Below are positions 8,683 to 17,634 of a stretch of DNA of 64,000 nt, piece by piece. Made by a program: the position numbers and the translations under genes. Origin of the DNA: Solobacterium sp. GTDB lineage: Bacteria > Bacillota_I > Bacilli_A > Erysipelotrichales > Erysipelotrichaceae. Where the stretch lies: the NCBI GenBank assembly GCA_017510405.1, contig JAFWNG010000045.1, positions 1 to 64,000 of the forward strand. Direction: 5' to 3'. The stretch's first letter is position 1. The number at the start of each line of letters is the position of its first letter. Under the pieces are notes generated by a model. It was not told the origin of the DNA and did not search any database. It saw only the letters and a list, made by a program, of their open reading frames with translations.

Positions 8683-9228
8683 TCAGCGTAGATCCCGCCC
8701 GAAAGTCCGGGCATTTTCGAGATGCTTCTCCGCGATGACATGGTGTCCCGGATCCCCGTCGCATCCGCCGGCGAAGTATGCACCGAGATTTTCGCCGCCG
8801 TGGATCATGGAGATCACATTGAAAAAGCTCTGCGCCTGGGCAAAGGTCTCTTCGTTGTCGTCGCCCGCGGTCATCAGTAAAGCCATGCCTCTTTTCTCGT
8901 ATCGATCGTCTTTTCCCTTGGCATAGAGACGGTCAAGGAAGGACTTCATCTGGCCGGAAACGGACCAGAAGAACAGCGGTGATGCCATAATGATCGTATC
9001 GCACCAGTCATACAGCGGATAGACTTCATCCATGACATCATGAATGACGCAGCCCTTTCCGCTGACCTGACAGGCGCCGCATCCCCGGCATCCGTGGATG
9101 TTATCACCGAGGAACACTTCGGCAACTTCGTGTCCCGCTTCCTTCGCACCTTCGCGGAAAGCCTGCGCAAGTTTCGCTGTATTTCCCGTCTTATTGGCGC
9201 TGCATAATACAAGCAGTATTTTTCTCAT
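8683..9228 (-). CDS. NADPH-dependent FMN reductase/flavodoxin-like protein
   Basis: With the start at 9228 (preceded by GGGGAG) the product is 181 residues and begins MRKILLVLCSANKTGNTAKLA, the FMN phosphate-binding loop of flavodoxin-like NAD(P)H reductases. A CRGCGACQVSGKGC segment near residue 50 is the usual cysteine cluster of iron-sulfur-flavoprotein-like members, and ASPLFFWSVSGQMKSFLDR is the flavin/active-site helix. It likely transfers electrons to a quinone, nitro or azo compound. The four cysteines might hold a metal or cluster, but spacing does not prove it. Confidence 0.82.
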   Translation of the reverse strand: MRKILLVLCSANKTGNTAKLAQAFREGAKEAGHEVAEVFLGDNIHGCRGCGACQVSGKGCVIHDVMDEVYPLYDWCDTIIMASPLFFWSVSGQMKSFLDRLYAKGKDDRYEKRGMALLMTAGDDNEETFAQAQSFFNVISMIHGGENLGAYFAGGCDGDPGHHVIAEKHLENARTFGRDLR

Positions 9229-9296
9229 GATCTCCCCTTTCATCTCCGGAAATGATCCGTCACTGTACAGTGTTATCATAGCATGTCCGACAGAGA

Positions 9297-11558
9297 TCAT
9301 CCTGCCTCTGTATGCGCATCGATCTGCGGTTTGATCTCTTTCAGGAAGTATTCCTCCGTCAGAGGCCTGTCATAATCCCAGCAGATCACCTGAATGCCGT
9401 TGGCACGGCAGCGGCGTTTCTTCCGGGCGTCCCGGGCTCTGGCGAGACGGTTTCCTTCTTCGCCGCCGAAGAAAGCGACCGGTTCGTAATGCTGGCGTCC
9501 CTGGTATTCGACCGCGGTACGCATTGAGGGAATGTAGATATCCAGCCGCTGGCCGAACAGGAAATCCGCCTGATACTGAAACTTCGCGTCCGGATAGTAT
9601 TTCAGGACGATGGCATATGCCTTCTGTTCCGATTTCCACCTTGGATTGGTCTGTCCTTCCGCGATCAGCTGTTCATAGACTGCGTCGGTCCGGCTTTTCA
9701 TGTCTTTATGATAGTTCTGCAGGAGTTTTTTCAGCTGCGGATCCGTTATGGAACGAAGACTGCGGTACTCCTCTCTGTAGTAATTGATCTGATACATGCA
9801 GTATTCGATCTGCGCGATCCGGTGATACTGCAGAAGAAACTGTACTGCCGGCTCATCCTTCAGGGAATCGTACTGGGTAAACAGCGGTCCTTTTGACAGC
9901 ACAAGAACCTCGATCAGCGGGTAGTCCTTTCGTTCGATCCGGATCCGGTATTCCTCTTTCCCGCACGCTTCCGGTTCATAGCAGAGACCGGCAAGATAAT
10001 GATCGATATCGCCCCGCCTGTCATTGGGATAATGATAGCGGTATTCGATCTTTCCCCGGCCTTTCACCGGCAGATCCCAGACATCGTTCTGCTCCGTTTC
10101 CCGCATGAGTTCTTCGATCTCCGCATGCAGTTCGCGGATGACTGCGCGCTTTTTCTGTTCGCGGACGGCTTCCTTTTCGCGATGGCTGTACGTTTCATCG
10201 CTCTCCATCAGTTCCTGTTCTTTCCGGAACGTGGCGGCGCCGGTCTTCAGGCCGCAGAACGACCGGTAGTTTTCCATATATTCGTCAAAGCCTCTCAGAC
10301 GCAGGAACGCTTCCAGACGCTCATCCGTCTTTTCCTTCGGTTCCAGCATTTTCCGGATATTTGCGGCTGTCGGTTCCACGTCATACGGCCATTCGATGAA
10401 GCGCACATTGTTTTCTTCGCATCGTTTCTTCTTCTGCTGATCCAGTTCCCACCGGTGCAGCAGCGCCTCTTCCCCGCCGAAGAATACGACCTGGCGGTAA
10501 TGCTGGATCCCCTGATATTCGATGCCGGTGCGCAGTGAGGGAATGTACAGATCCAGACTCTGCAGCTGAAGCCAGTCCGGACGGTACTGGTACAGCGTAT
10601 CCGGATAGCGTTTCCGGACGGCGTGGAACAGAGACAGCTCGTGCTTCCATTTCGGTTTGATGATCCCCTGTTCTGTCAGCCGGGTGCGGATCTTTGTGCG
10701 TTCCAGACGCCAGTCAGTCTTATATCCGTCCTTTTCCTCATACATGGAAAGATCGGTATACCACCACTGCAGCAGCGGCAGGATATAACGGACCATATTA
10801 TCAAAGAATTCCAGTTCCGAGGCAAAATATCCGCTTTCCAGGATATGCGCGATATTTCTGCGCACATACACGGTCTTTGCCGGATCATGGTAAAACGGCA
10901 GCGCTCCCTGGAACACCGCTGTGCGGTCCGGAAGATACGGCGACCGCAGAACGATCCCGTCTTCCTGCAGATGATTCTGATACCACGGCAGTGAGTAATC
11001 GTACAGGCTGTAGCCGCCGTAAAGATCCGCCGTGGAACTGGTATAGAGCAGATGGTACATCAGCAGGACATCGTCCATATTCTGCTTGTCAAATACCGCC
11101 AGATAATGCAGTTTTTCTTCATCCGGAAACAGGTTCTTCAGGGGATGGAAGATCCGCGCTCTCTTACAGACTTCCGCCGCTACGAAAAACTGTGAGGAAA
11201 AGCTTTCCGGAAAGATGAAGCAGGCATCCCTGTCCGTGTCCAGATCTTCGAACTGGCGCAGGAATTCCCTGACGTACGGATTCATCTCTGCCGGACCCGC
11301 TTTCTCGAGCAGTTTCATCGTTTCATACCGGTACGGAAGATCATCCAGAGCAAGCCGCACCAGGAATTTCTCATATCCGTTTTCCAGGTATTCGTCACGT
11401 ACCTCTTCAAACGTCTCCCGCCAGCTCTCATGTTCTTCCAGAAGCGCTTCGAGCGTCGTGAACGTCTTCCGTTCGTGATAACGGGGATACCGTTCCCACA
11501 GAGCCTTCAGGCGGTCAAAGGTAAATGCATATTCCGGTTTTTCATGTACAGGAACCAT
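9297..11558 (-). CDS. Large protein with two PD-(D/E)XK-like nuclease modules
   Basis: The 753-residue product is soluble and contains an internal duplication. Module 1 (about 287-395) and module 2 (about 623-735) share WK(H/S)E, LD(L/I)YIPS(L/M)RT, EYQGxQHY, FFGGEE, a basic patch and a final Trp-Asp/Tyr strand. The pattern E...D...ExQ (E307/D336/E347-Q349 and E644/D673/E684-Q686) resembles Vsr- or PD-(D/E)XK-type DNA nucleases. The first 280 residues are an unrecognised domain, and a charged helical linker at about 440-490 separates the halves. GGGAGG precedes the ATG. No methyltransferase or helicase is nearby. Confidence 0.6.
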   Translation of the reverse strand: MVPVHEKPEYAFTFDRLKALWERYPRYHERKTFTTLEALLEEHESWRETFEEVRDEYLENGYEKFLVRLALDDLPYRYETMKLLEKAGPAEMNPYVREFLRQFEDLDTDRDACFIFPESFSSQFFVAAEVCKRARIFHPLKNLFPDEEKLHYLAVFDKQNMDDVLLMYHLLYTSSTADLYGGYSLYDYSLPWYQNHLQEDGIVLRSPYLPDRTAVFQGALPFYHDPAKTVYVRRNIAHILESGYFASELEFFDNMVRYILPLLQWWYTDLSMYEEKDGYKTDWRLERTKIRTRLTEQGIIKPKWKHELSLFHAVRKRYPDTLYQYRPDWLQLQSLDLYIPSLRTGIEYQGIQHYRQVVFFGGEEALLHRWELDQQKKKRCEENNVRFIEWPYDVEPTAANIRKMLEPKEKTDERLEAFLRLRGFDEYMENYRSFCGLKTGAATFRKEQELMESDETYSHREKEAVREQKKRAVIRELHAEIEELMRETEQNDVWDLPVKGRGKIEYRYHYPNDRRGDIDHYLAGLCYEPEACGKEEYRIRIERKDYPLIEVLVLSKGPLFTQYDSLKDEPAVQFLLQYHRIAQIEYCMYQINYYREEYRSLRSITDPQLKKLLQNYHKDMKSRTDAVYEQLIAEGQTNPRWKSEQKAYAIVLKYYPDAKFQYQADFLFGQRLDIYIPSMRTAVEYQGRQHYEPVAFFGGEEGNRLARARDARKKRRCRANGIQVICWDYDRPLTEEYFLKEIKPQIDAHTEAG

Positions 11559-11698
11559 TCTGCTTTACCTCCCTTCCGCTGTCATTCCGGCTTTCAAACA
11601 ACATTGTATTCGAAAACCGGACAATGTCCTAATTCCGTGACCGGAAAAGAAACCTGATATATGTACCGGTGTCTGGTATAGTTTTTTCAGGAGGCACT

Positions 11699-12199
11699 AT
11701 GGATCTGTCGAAAGCATCTGCTCTGTATACAGTGCGTCTTCTCACGGAAGATGACATTCCGGCAGTTTATGCGTTGTGCAGGAAGAATACTCTGTACTAT
11801 CAGTACTGCCCTCCTTCTGTCACGCCGGAAATCATCCGGGAAGACATGTACGCACTGCCGCCTCATACACAGCGGAAAGACAAATACTATGCCGGTTATT
11901 TCCGTGAAGGCCGGCTGTCTGCCGTCCTGGATCTGATCTGCGGGTACCCGGATGAACGCACTGCTTTTATCGGATTTTTCATGACGGACGTTTCGATGCA
12001 GAACAGCGGCACCGGCAGTCAGATCATCTCGGATCTGTGTGCCTTCCTGAAAGAAGAAGGCTTTCTGCGCGTCCGTCTCGGTTATGTCAGCACAAACCCG
12101 CAGGCAGCGCATTTCTGGCATAAGAACGGCTTCGCAGACACCGGTCAGCTTTACAGCAGTGAACGTTATGCCGTGGCTGCGGCGGAACGGTTCCTGTGA
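11699..12199 (+). CDS. GNAT-family acetyltransferase
   Basis: AGGAGG at 11689-11694 selects the 11699 start. The 166-residue product begins YTVRLLTEDDIPAVYALC and has a GTGSQIISDLCAFLKEEG acetyl-CoA-binding segment and FWHKNGFADTG near the end, the A and B motifs of GNAT enzymes. It would acetylate an amine of an unknown small molecule or protein. It stands between the nuclease-like gene (divergent) and the XRE regulator 74 bases downstream. Confidence 0.85.
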   Translation: MDLSKASALYTVRLLTEDDIPAVYALCRKNTLYYQYCPPSVTPEIIREDMYALPPHTQRKDKYYAGYFREGRLSAVLDLICGYPDERTAFIGFFMTDVSMQNSGTGSQIISDLCAFLKEEGFLRVRLGYVSTNPQAAHFWHKNGFADTGQLYSSERYAVAAAERFL

Positions 12200-12209
12200 T
12201 CTGCAGAAG

Positions 12210-12226
12210 CGCAACAGATAGTTGCG
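12210..12226. promoter_or_regulatory. Inverted repeat upstream of the XRE regulator
   Basis: CGCAAC at 12210-12215 and GTTGCG at 12221-12226 are exact inverted repeats with a five-base spacer, 47 bases before the regulator's start. There is no T run, so it looks more like an operator (possible autoregulation) than a terminator for the GNAT gene. Confidence 0.35.
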
Positions 12227-12272
12227 TGTATTACGGCACAGCACACACTAGAATGAATGCAGGAGGTGACCT

Positions 12273-13037
12273 ATGGAACCCAAAGATGTACTTTATGAAC
12301 TCAGAACCAGAAACGGCATGTCGCAGGATGATCTTGCGGAGAAAGTCTTTGTCACGCGGCAGGCGGTATCCCGCTGGGAAAACGGCGATACTGTCCCCAA
12401 TACCGACACCCTGAAACTTCTTTCGAATCTGTATCATGTTTCGATCAATACCCTGCTCGGTTCCCCTCGGGAACTCATCTGCCAGTGCTGCGGAATGCCG
12501 CTGGATGACAGTATCCTCGCACGGAACGCGAACGGCTCCATCAATGAAGACTACTGTCAGTGGTGCTACGCGGACGGTACCTATACGTACAGCGATATGA
12601 GCGATCTGATCGAAGTGTGCGTGAAAAACATGGTCAGCGACAAAATGTCCGAAACACAGGCGCGCTCCTATCTGAGGAAAGTCCTGCCGACTCTGGATTA
12701 CTGGAAACGCTATGAAGAACTCAGCGACAACGGCGAGTTCGAAGCGTTCAAAAAGAAACTGATCGATGAGATCAACGACCTGCACGTCGAAGGCCTGCCG
12801 AAAGTCGAAAAGCTGAATGCTCTGGTCGGCAGCTACGTCAATCTGGAATACCCGCTTCCCGGCGGAAGGACCGTAAAGTTCCTGGATGACAATACGACCT
12901 ACCTCGGCAATCAGCTGGAATGCGAATTCGGCGGCGACCGCTGCTTCGGCGTCCTTGCAAACATGGATTTCATCCTTGTATGCACCTACGGCGAAGGCGG
13001 ATCCGATCCGGAACTTGTCCTGTACAAGAAGCGCTGA
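12273..13037 (+). CDS. XRE-family regulator with zinc ribbon and C-terminal domain
   Basis: The 254-residue protein starts with a helix-turn-helix (LRTRNGMSQDDLAEKVFVTRQAVSRWE, about residues 8-35), the XRE/Cro fold. A zinc-ribbon-like segment follows, CQCCGMPL...YCQWCYADG at about 70-105, then a helical region and a C-terminal beta-rich part I do not recognise. HTH plus this ribbon is found in other Bacillota regulators; the ribbon may sense or bind metal or a partner. AGGAGGTGA lies just upstream of the ATG. It may control the preceding GNAT gene or itself. Confidence 0.8.
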   Translation: MEPKDVLYELRTRNGMSQDDLAEKVFVTRQAVSRWENGDTVPNTDTLKLLSNLYHVSINTLLGSPRELICQCCGMPLDDSILARNANGSINEDYCQWCYADGTYTYSDMSDLIEVCVKNMVSDKMSETQARSYLRKVLPTLDYWKRYEELSDNGEFEAFKKKLIDEINDLHVEGLPKVEKLNALVGSYVNLEYPLPGGRTVKFLDDNTTYLGNQLECEFGGDRCFGVLANMDFILVCTYGEGGSDPELVLYKKR

Positions 13038-13045
13038 GAGTATTC

Positions 13046-13081
13046 AAAAGGATTCACGCCATAACGGCTGTGAATCCTTTT
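13046..13081. terminator. Bidirectional terminator
   Basis: AAAAGGATTCAC and GTGAATCCTTTT form a long stem with an internal mismatch, flanked by A and T runs, between the convergent XRE regulator and SGNH hydrolase genes. Confidence 0.88.
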
Positions 13082-13083
13082 CT

Positions 13084-14238
13084 TCACTCTTTCGAATCGC
13101 TTATGCCCGTCAGACGGGCAAGGTCATACGCATATGCCAGTTTCTTTCCGCCTTCCGCATTGGGATGAAGATGATTCCCCTGATGCAGGCCTTCGGCGTA
13201 GTACAGACCGTCTTTGTGCTCATCACGGACGACTTCTTCGGCGTCAAACACATAGTCGAAGATACCGGCAGTGCGGATCCACCGATTCAGTTCCAGGCGC
13301 AGTTCTTCCATTTCCTGCGTATATTTTTCCATAGTGCGGGCCACGCCGAGACGCGGTGAGATCGTCTGAGCGATCACCCGGACGCCGCGGCTGTGCAGGC
13401 GCTCTGTCATCTCTGTGACTGCTCTGCGGTAGTTTTCGGTATTGATCACATCCGCCGTCTCTGCGGTGTAATACGATACGTCGTTCACACCGAGTCCGAG
13501 AATGACCGCGTGCAGATCCGGCAGGTCCAGTACATCCCGTTCAAAGCGGGACGTTCCCTTCTCACCGAAGACCGGTCCGAAGAACCCGTCCGGTTCATAC
13601 AGCAGGCAGTTGCCGGAAATACCGGAATTGAGCAGGACGTATTCTCCCGGATACGCTTCATCCAGGCGTTCTGCGAGCGGCTTCGTCCAGCGGCTCAGTG
13701 CCGTGATGCTGTCGCCGAACGCTGCGATCACGCGCGCCGGCTGTTCACTAAGAACTTCCGCCAATTCCAGAGACGGTACTCCGCCGTATGCGCCGATTAT
13801 TTTTTCCAGCAGCGGCTTCTGACTTTTCTCTCCCTTTTCACGTATCGTGCGGTCGCCGGAAAACATCTGCGCATTTTCCTCGATCATGTTGTTTTCCGCG
13901 ATGATGCCGGGATGGAAGATACGGATCTCGACCGCATCCCCGCGGCGCACTTCCAGGTCACAGGCATCACTGACCGCTTTTTCTCCGGGAAGGATCCGGA
14001 AACTCTGCCGGTTTTCCCTTGTGACGATGCAGGAATGATTCCCGGCATACACACGTACTGTGCCGATCTCATACGGACCGCTTCCGTACAGATTGCGGAA
14101 GGTAAGCCGGATCTTTGTGCCGGATACCGGTGCCCTGAAGGTAAACGCAGCTGTTTTATTCCGTCCGTATACTTTTCCGCTCATCAGCGAGCGCGTAACA
14201 GCCTGATGCCATACCGGAACCCAGTGTTTTTCAGTCAT
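13084..14238 (-). CDS. SGNH/GDSL hydrolase with N-terminal carbohydrate-binding-like domain
   Basis: The start at 14238 overlaps the preceding stop by eight bases and has GAGGCGG upstream. The 384-residue product has an N-terminal beta-rich region (about 1-140, with RNKTAAFTFRAP and YGSGPYEIGTVRVYA) and a C-terminal SGNH domain with AAFGDSITAL (Ser), NSGISGN (Gly), GLGVNDVS (Asn) and NHLHPNAEG (His). It looks like a carbohydrate esterase removing acyl groups from a glycan. No signal peptide is obvious. It is the last gene of a four-gene overlapping operon. Confidence 0.8.
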   Translation of the reverse strand: MTEKHWVPVWHQAVTRSLMSGKVYGRNKTAAFTFRAPVSGTKIRLTFRNLYGSGPYEIGTVRVYAGNHSCIVTRENRQSFRILPGEKAVSDACDLEVRRGDAVEIRIFHPGIIAENNMIEENAQMFSGDRTIREKGEKSQKPLLEKIIGAYGGVPSLELAEVLSEQPARVIAAFGDSITALSRWTKPLAERLDEAYPGEYVLLNSGISGNCLLYEPDGFFGPVFGEKGTSRFERDVLDLPDLHAVILGLGVNDVSYYTAETADVINTENYRRAVTEMTERLHSRGVRVIAQTISPRLGVARTMEKYTQEMEELRLELNRWIRTAGIFDYVFDAEEVVRDEHKDGLYYAEGLHQGNHLHPNAEGGKKLAYAYDLARLTGISDSKE

Positions 14239-14995
14239 TTTCCGCCTCTCTGTGCATACGTAATGCTTCGCCGATCGAACAGGCAATAATATCGTCGTGA
14301 GACGCGACCGCCTCGCAGATGCGGCGGAACTTATCCCAATTGCTTTCCTTCGTACCGAAATCAAACTCATAACCGTGGGCGAACATCAGGAAGAACAGGT
14401 CTTCCTCTGCTTCTGCCTGAAAGAACGCGTCCAGCCGTTCAAAGGTCTTCGCAGAGATATGCCAGCAGCTCAGAGGCATCGCCAACGGATCTTCAGGAAA
14501 CCGGAATCCCGGCTTCGTGACCGCAAGACGGGCATACTGCACGCCTGCTTCCTTCAGCGCATCGCGGCTCTTTTTTGCGCCGGCGCCGTACGGATAGGCA
14601 AACCCGGTGACCGTCTGTCCCGTCAATGCGGACAGTGCCTCGACATCATCCCTGATCTCCGCCCTCCGCGTTTCTTCCGTGCATCTGCTCAGATTCACAT
14701 GGTGACTGGTATGCGACGCAATCTCGAATCCTCTGTATACCTGCACGATCTCATCTTCCGGAATGCGGAAATGCGGCACATACGGAAGCAGATGCCGGGC
14801 ATGCGGATCAAAGGAAGACGCCGGTGTTTCTGTCATGCCGAGATTCCCGATCCTGCCCTCATACGTCCTGTCGCCGAACAGACCGGAGTTCAGATGAAAC
14901 GTTGCGCCGAGCCCGTACTGCCGCAGGATCTCAATGATCTTCTTATCCTGTTCCAGACCGTCGTCAAAGCTCCATGCAAAATACTTTCTGCCCAT
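14231..14995 (-). CDS. Polysaccharide deacetylase (NodB/CE4-like)
   Basis: The 254-residue protein starts MGRKYFAWSFDDGLEQD, the first CE4 motif with the metal/catalytic Asp pair, and contains SHTSHHVNLS, matching the HxxxH metal-binding motif, and FAYPYGAG, matching motif 3. It would remove N- or O-acetyl groups from a polysaccharide. Without a visible signal peptide it may act inside the cell on oligosaccharides or precursors. Its ATG shares one base with the stop of the upstream esterase, and its end overlaps the next gene, so translation is coupled. Confidence 0.85.
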   Translation of the reverse strand: MGRKYFAWSFDDGLEQDKKIIEILRQYGLGATFHLNSGLFGDRTYEGRIGNLGMTETPASSFDPHARHLLPYVPHFRIPEDEIVQVYRGFEIASHTSHHVNLSRCTEETRRAEIRDDVEALSALTGQTVTGFAYPYGAGAKKSRDALKEAGVQYARLAVTKPGFRFPEDPLAMPLSCWHISAKTFERLDAFFQAEAEEDLFFLMFAHGYEFDFGTKESNWDKFRRICEAVASHDDIIACSIGEALRMHREAEND

Positions 14996-15885
14996 TATTC
15001 TGCCTCCCTGAAATATGCGCTCATCGCATCAAATACTTCCCGGCTCTCCGTATACATGGGATACATGACCGGGAATACATGCACGAGTTTATGATCCGTT
15101 CCCTTCGCAAAGTCCTTCATTTCAAACCGGCAGCCGTGCGCTTTCAGCAGTCCGGCAAACTTCACGGTATCTTTCCGGATCAGATCTTCTTCACTTGTTA
15201 CGAGAAACAGCGGCGGCAGTTTCGCTTCATTGAGCAGTTTTGCCGGGTCTTTCAGATACTTTTCATACGCCTGTCCCCGGTCATTGCGGTCTGTCACGAC
15301 ATTACTGACCGCCCGCATCAGATCGCGGCGCTGCGTATCGAGCATGATGGAGATCGTGCCGGCTGCCCGGAAGGCAATATCATGACCGCGGATGCCGAAT
15401 TCCTTCTGCAGTTTTTCGCTGTTTCCGATCGACAGCGCAAACAGGCTCAGCAGCGCACCGGCCGAATCACCGGTAAGGAAGCAGCTGTTCAGATCCAGAC
15501 TGTATTCTTCGGCATGCTTTTTCAGAAAGCGGAGTGCCGCCATGACATCCTCGACCTGGCGGATCATCGTCGTTTCCGGGATCCGCCGGTAGCTGATACT
15601 GATGACGCGGTAGCCCATCCGTGCCCATTCATAGTTGAAATTGACATTGACTTCCTTATAGCTGGCAAACAGACCGCCGCCGTGGATATTGATCATCACC
15701 GGAGCGTTCCGATCAAGCCCGGGCAGTTCATAGAGATCGAACAGATGTCCCTGTTCCCCGTCATCGATATAGGGAATATCACGGATAATATGCAGGTCAG
15801 TCAGATCCTGCACCTGCTGTGCAAGCCGCTTGCTGTCGCCGGATTCAAACACATGGCGCCAGAACAATACACCGAGTTTTGACAT
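14995..15885 (-). CDS. Alpha/beta hydrolase, HSL/BD-FAE-like esterase
   Basis: GGAAGGAG upstream and a one-base overlap with the preceding stop support the 15885 start. The 296-residue product has MINIHGGGLF (oxyanion HGGG motif) and LTGDSAGALLSLFA (GDSAG nucleophile), the hallmarks of hormone-sensitive-lipase or feruloyl-esterase-like hydrolases, and a late GTDHKLVH giving the His. With the deacetylase and two SGNH enzymes it probably strips ester groups from a glycan. Substrate not determinable. Confidence 0.85.
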   Translation of the reverse strand: MSKLGVLFWRHVFESGDSKRLAQQVQDLTDLHIIRDIPYIDDGEQGHLFDLYELPGLDRNAPVMINIHGGGLFASYKEVNVNFNYEWARMGYRVISISYRRIPETTMIRQVEDVMAALRFLKKHAEEYSLDLNSCFLTGDSAGALLSLFALSIGNSEKLQKEFGIRGHDIAFRAAGTISIMLDTQRRDLMRAVSNVVTDRNDRGQAYEKYLKDPAKLLNEAKLPPLFLVTSEEDLIRKDTVKFAGLLKAHGCRFEMKDFAKGTDHKLVHVFPVMYPMYTESREVFDAMSAYFREAE

Positions 15886-16709
15886 TACGATTCTCCTTCC
15901 TGCTTTTCCGCCAGTATTTCGATCAGCCGACGTTCCATCTCCGGCATCCACCATTCCGCATATCCCGCTTTCGTGGGATGGATCGGATCGTACATATACA
16001 GATCGTATTTCTCCCGATCGATCTCGTTGAAGTGTTTGTCCGTATACAGATCAATGATGCCGATGCCCCACTTCTCCTGCAGTTCATACAGGCGGCGGAC
16101 CATCGCCTCATATTCCGTGCTTTCATACCATGACCCGGTATAGAAGACGACCGGACAGTTCCAGGTCTTCTGTGCATACCGTATGATATATTCCATTGCC
16201 CCGGTCACGGTCTTTGTATCGAAGTCCGTGAGTTCCCGTCCGCTGCTGATCTCACCGAGGGGAAGCTTCATGGTCGCGTCATTCGTGGACAGCTGGCATA
16301 CCAGACAGTCTGCCTGGATCGTTTTATCCAGTTTGCGGAGCCGCTGCACATAGCTGTCTCCGTTTCCAAACGTAATCAGCGCAGGCAGCGAAAGACGGTC
16401 AGCCAGCGTCGTACCGCTTTTTGCTTCTTTTACCGCACGCACGCCATCCACCGTCTCGAACAGTTCCACGAAAGACTGTCCTTCTGCGGCGGCGCCGTAC
16501 GTAACGCTGCTGCCGAGAAAAATGATCGTTTTGCCTCTCAACAGTGTTCCGGGACGTTCCTTCATATGATTCAGATCGTACTGTGCACTGTTTCCGGGTG
16601 CTTCTGTCCGTTTGTCTTCTTCATGCCGTATATAAGTCTTAAGACCTGTATATACGGCATGAACCGCCGCAGCCGCAGCCAGGACTGCGATCTTTCTTCT
16701 GCCTCTCAT
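15885..16709 (-). CDS. Membrane-anchored SGNH/GDSL hydrolase
   Basis: This 274-residue protein begins with basic residues and a hydrophobic alanine-rich segment (about 6-22), a signal anchor, so the catalytic part probably faces outside. SGNH blocks are IIFLGSSVTYG (Ser), KSGTTLADR (Gly), QLSTNDA (Asn) and DPIHPTKAGY (Asp/His). It is the first gene of an operon with an esterase, a deacetylase and another SGNH hydrolase, each overlapping the next, and is divergent from an AraC regulator 104 bases away, which probably controls it. Confidence 0.82.
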   Translation of the reverse strand: MRGRRKIAVLAAAAAVHAVYTGLKTYIRHEEDKRTEAPGNSAQYDLNHMKERPGTLLRGKTIIFLGSSVTYGAAAEGQSFVELFETVDGVRAVKEAKSGTTLADRLSLPALITFGNGDSYVQRLRKLDKTIQADCLVCQLSTNDATMKLPLGEISSGRELTDFDTKTVTGAMEYIIRYAQKTWNCPVVFYTGSWYESTEYEAMVRRLYELQEKWGIGIIDLYTDKHFNEIDREKYDLYMYDPIHPTKAGYAEWWMPEMERRLIEILAEKQEGES

Positions 16710-16813
16710 ACATACCTCCTCCTGTCAGTTTCAGTGTAGGAAAAATCCTGTGCCAAGGATATAATATTTTTGCTGTATTTATTGTATTATTGCTTTATTA
16801 GAGGTAAGAAACC

Positions 16814-17530
16814 ATGTCTGAGATCATACTGCAGAATCTGCTGGATTCCGAGGAAAGCTATCTGAATACCACCTTCTGGGATATCCATCCGCTTTTTATG
16901 CTGGTCCGCAGCGGAGATACCGCCAGGCTTCCGGAACAGCTGCATATCCATCTGGAAAAATTCCCCGCCGGACGCATCACCAGAGATGAGCGGAAACAGC
17001 TGGAATACCTGACTGTCAGCCTGGTCAACACCTTCATGATCGCAGCCATTCAGGGCGGCGTATATCCGCCCTACGCCAACGCCGCCGCGGACAGAGCCCT
17101 GCGGAAACTCAGCCGGATCCACAACATCTCCGAGATCCCGCCGCTGATCCGCGACGCCGCGACGGAACTGTGCCGGCTGACGGAAAGCACCCGGAACAGC
17201 AGTACCGGCAACGTACATGTTGAAAAAGCAAAGCAGTACATGTTCACGCATCTGACCCAGGAGATCGATACGGAAAAGATCGCCGAAGCGGTCGGCGTCA
17301 GTCCGTACCATCTGAGCAGACTGTTCCGTTCCCTGACCGGCGAAACAATGCGGAATTATCTGCTCCGGGAGCGGATCGAAGCCGCAAAGCAGATGCTCGT
17401 TACCGATTCCCGCAGTATCCCCCAGATCGCGTCGTTTCTCCGTTTCTGCGATCAGAGCTACTTCACAGCGGTCTTCCGCCGGCACACCGGCATGACGCCG
17501 GGACAGTACCGGTCGAAATACCGGATCTGA
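16814..17530 (+). CDS. AraC-family transcriptional regulator
   Basis: The 238-residue protein has a C-terminal AraC DNA-binding domain (about 135-238) with both helix-turn-helix units: IAEAVGVSPYHLSRLFRSLTG and IPQIASFLRFCDQSYFTAVFRR, followed by GMTPGQYR. The N-terminal 130 residues are helical rather than a clear cupin. It is divergent from the esterase/deacetylase operon starting at 16709 and probably activates it in response to a carbohydrate. The AT-rich 16710-16813 gap should contain both promoters. Confidence 0.9.
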   Translation: MSEIILQNLLDSEESYLNTTFWDIHPLFMLVRSGDTARLPEQLHIHLEKFPAGRITRDERKQLEYLTVSLVNTFMIAAIQGGVYPPYANAAADRALRKLSRIHNISEIPPLIRDAATELCRLTESTRNSSTGNVHVEKAKQYMFTHLTQEIDTEKIAEAVGVSPYHLSRLFRSLTGETMRNYLLRERIEAAKQMLVTDSRSIPQIASFLRFCDQSYFTAVFRRHTGMTPGQYRSKYRI

Positions 17531-17634
17531 AGCTGCCGTGCATATATGTTACAGATCAGCCGGATATGTCTTTCTTTTTTTCGAAAACCGGCTCATAAAG
17601 TCTGTTTCAGGAGTACAATTGTGTTCCGGTTACT

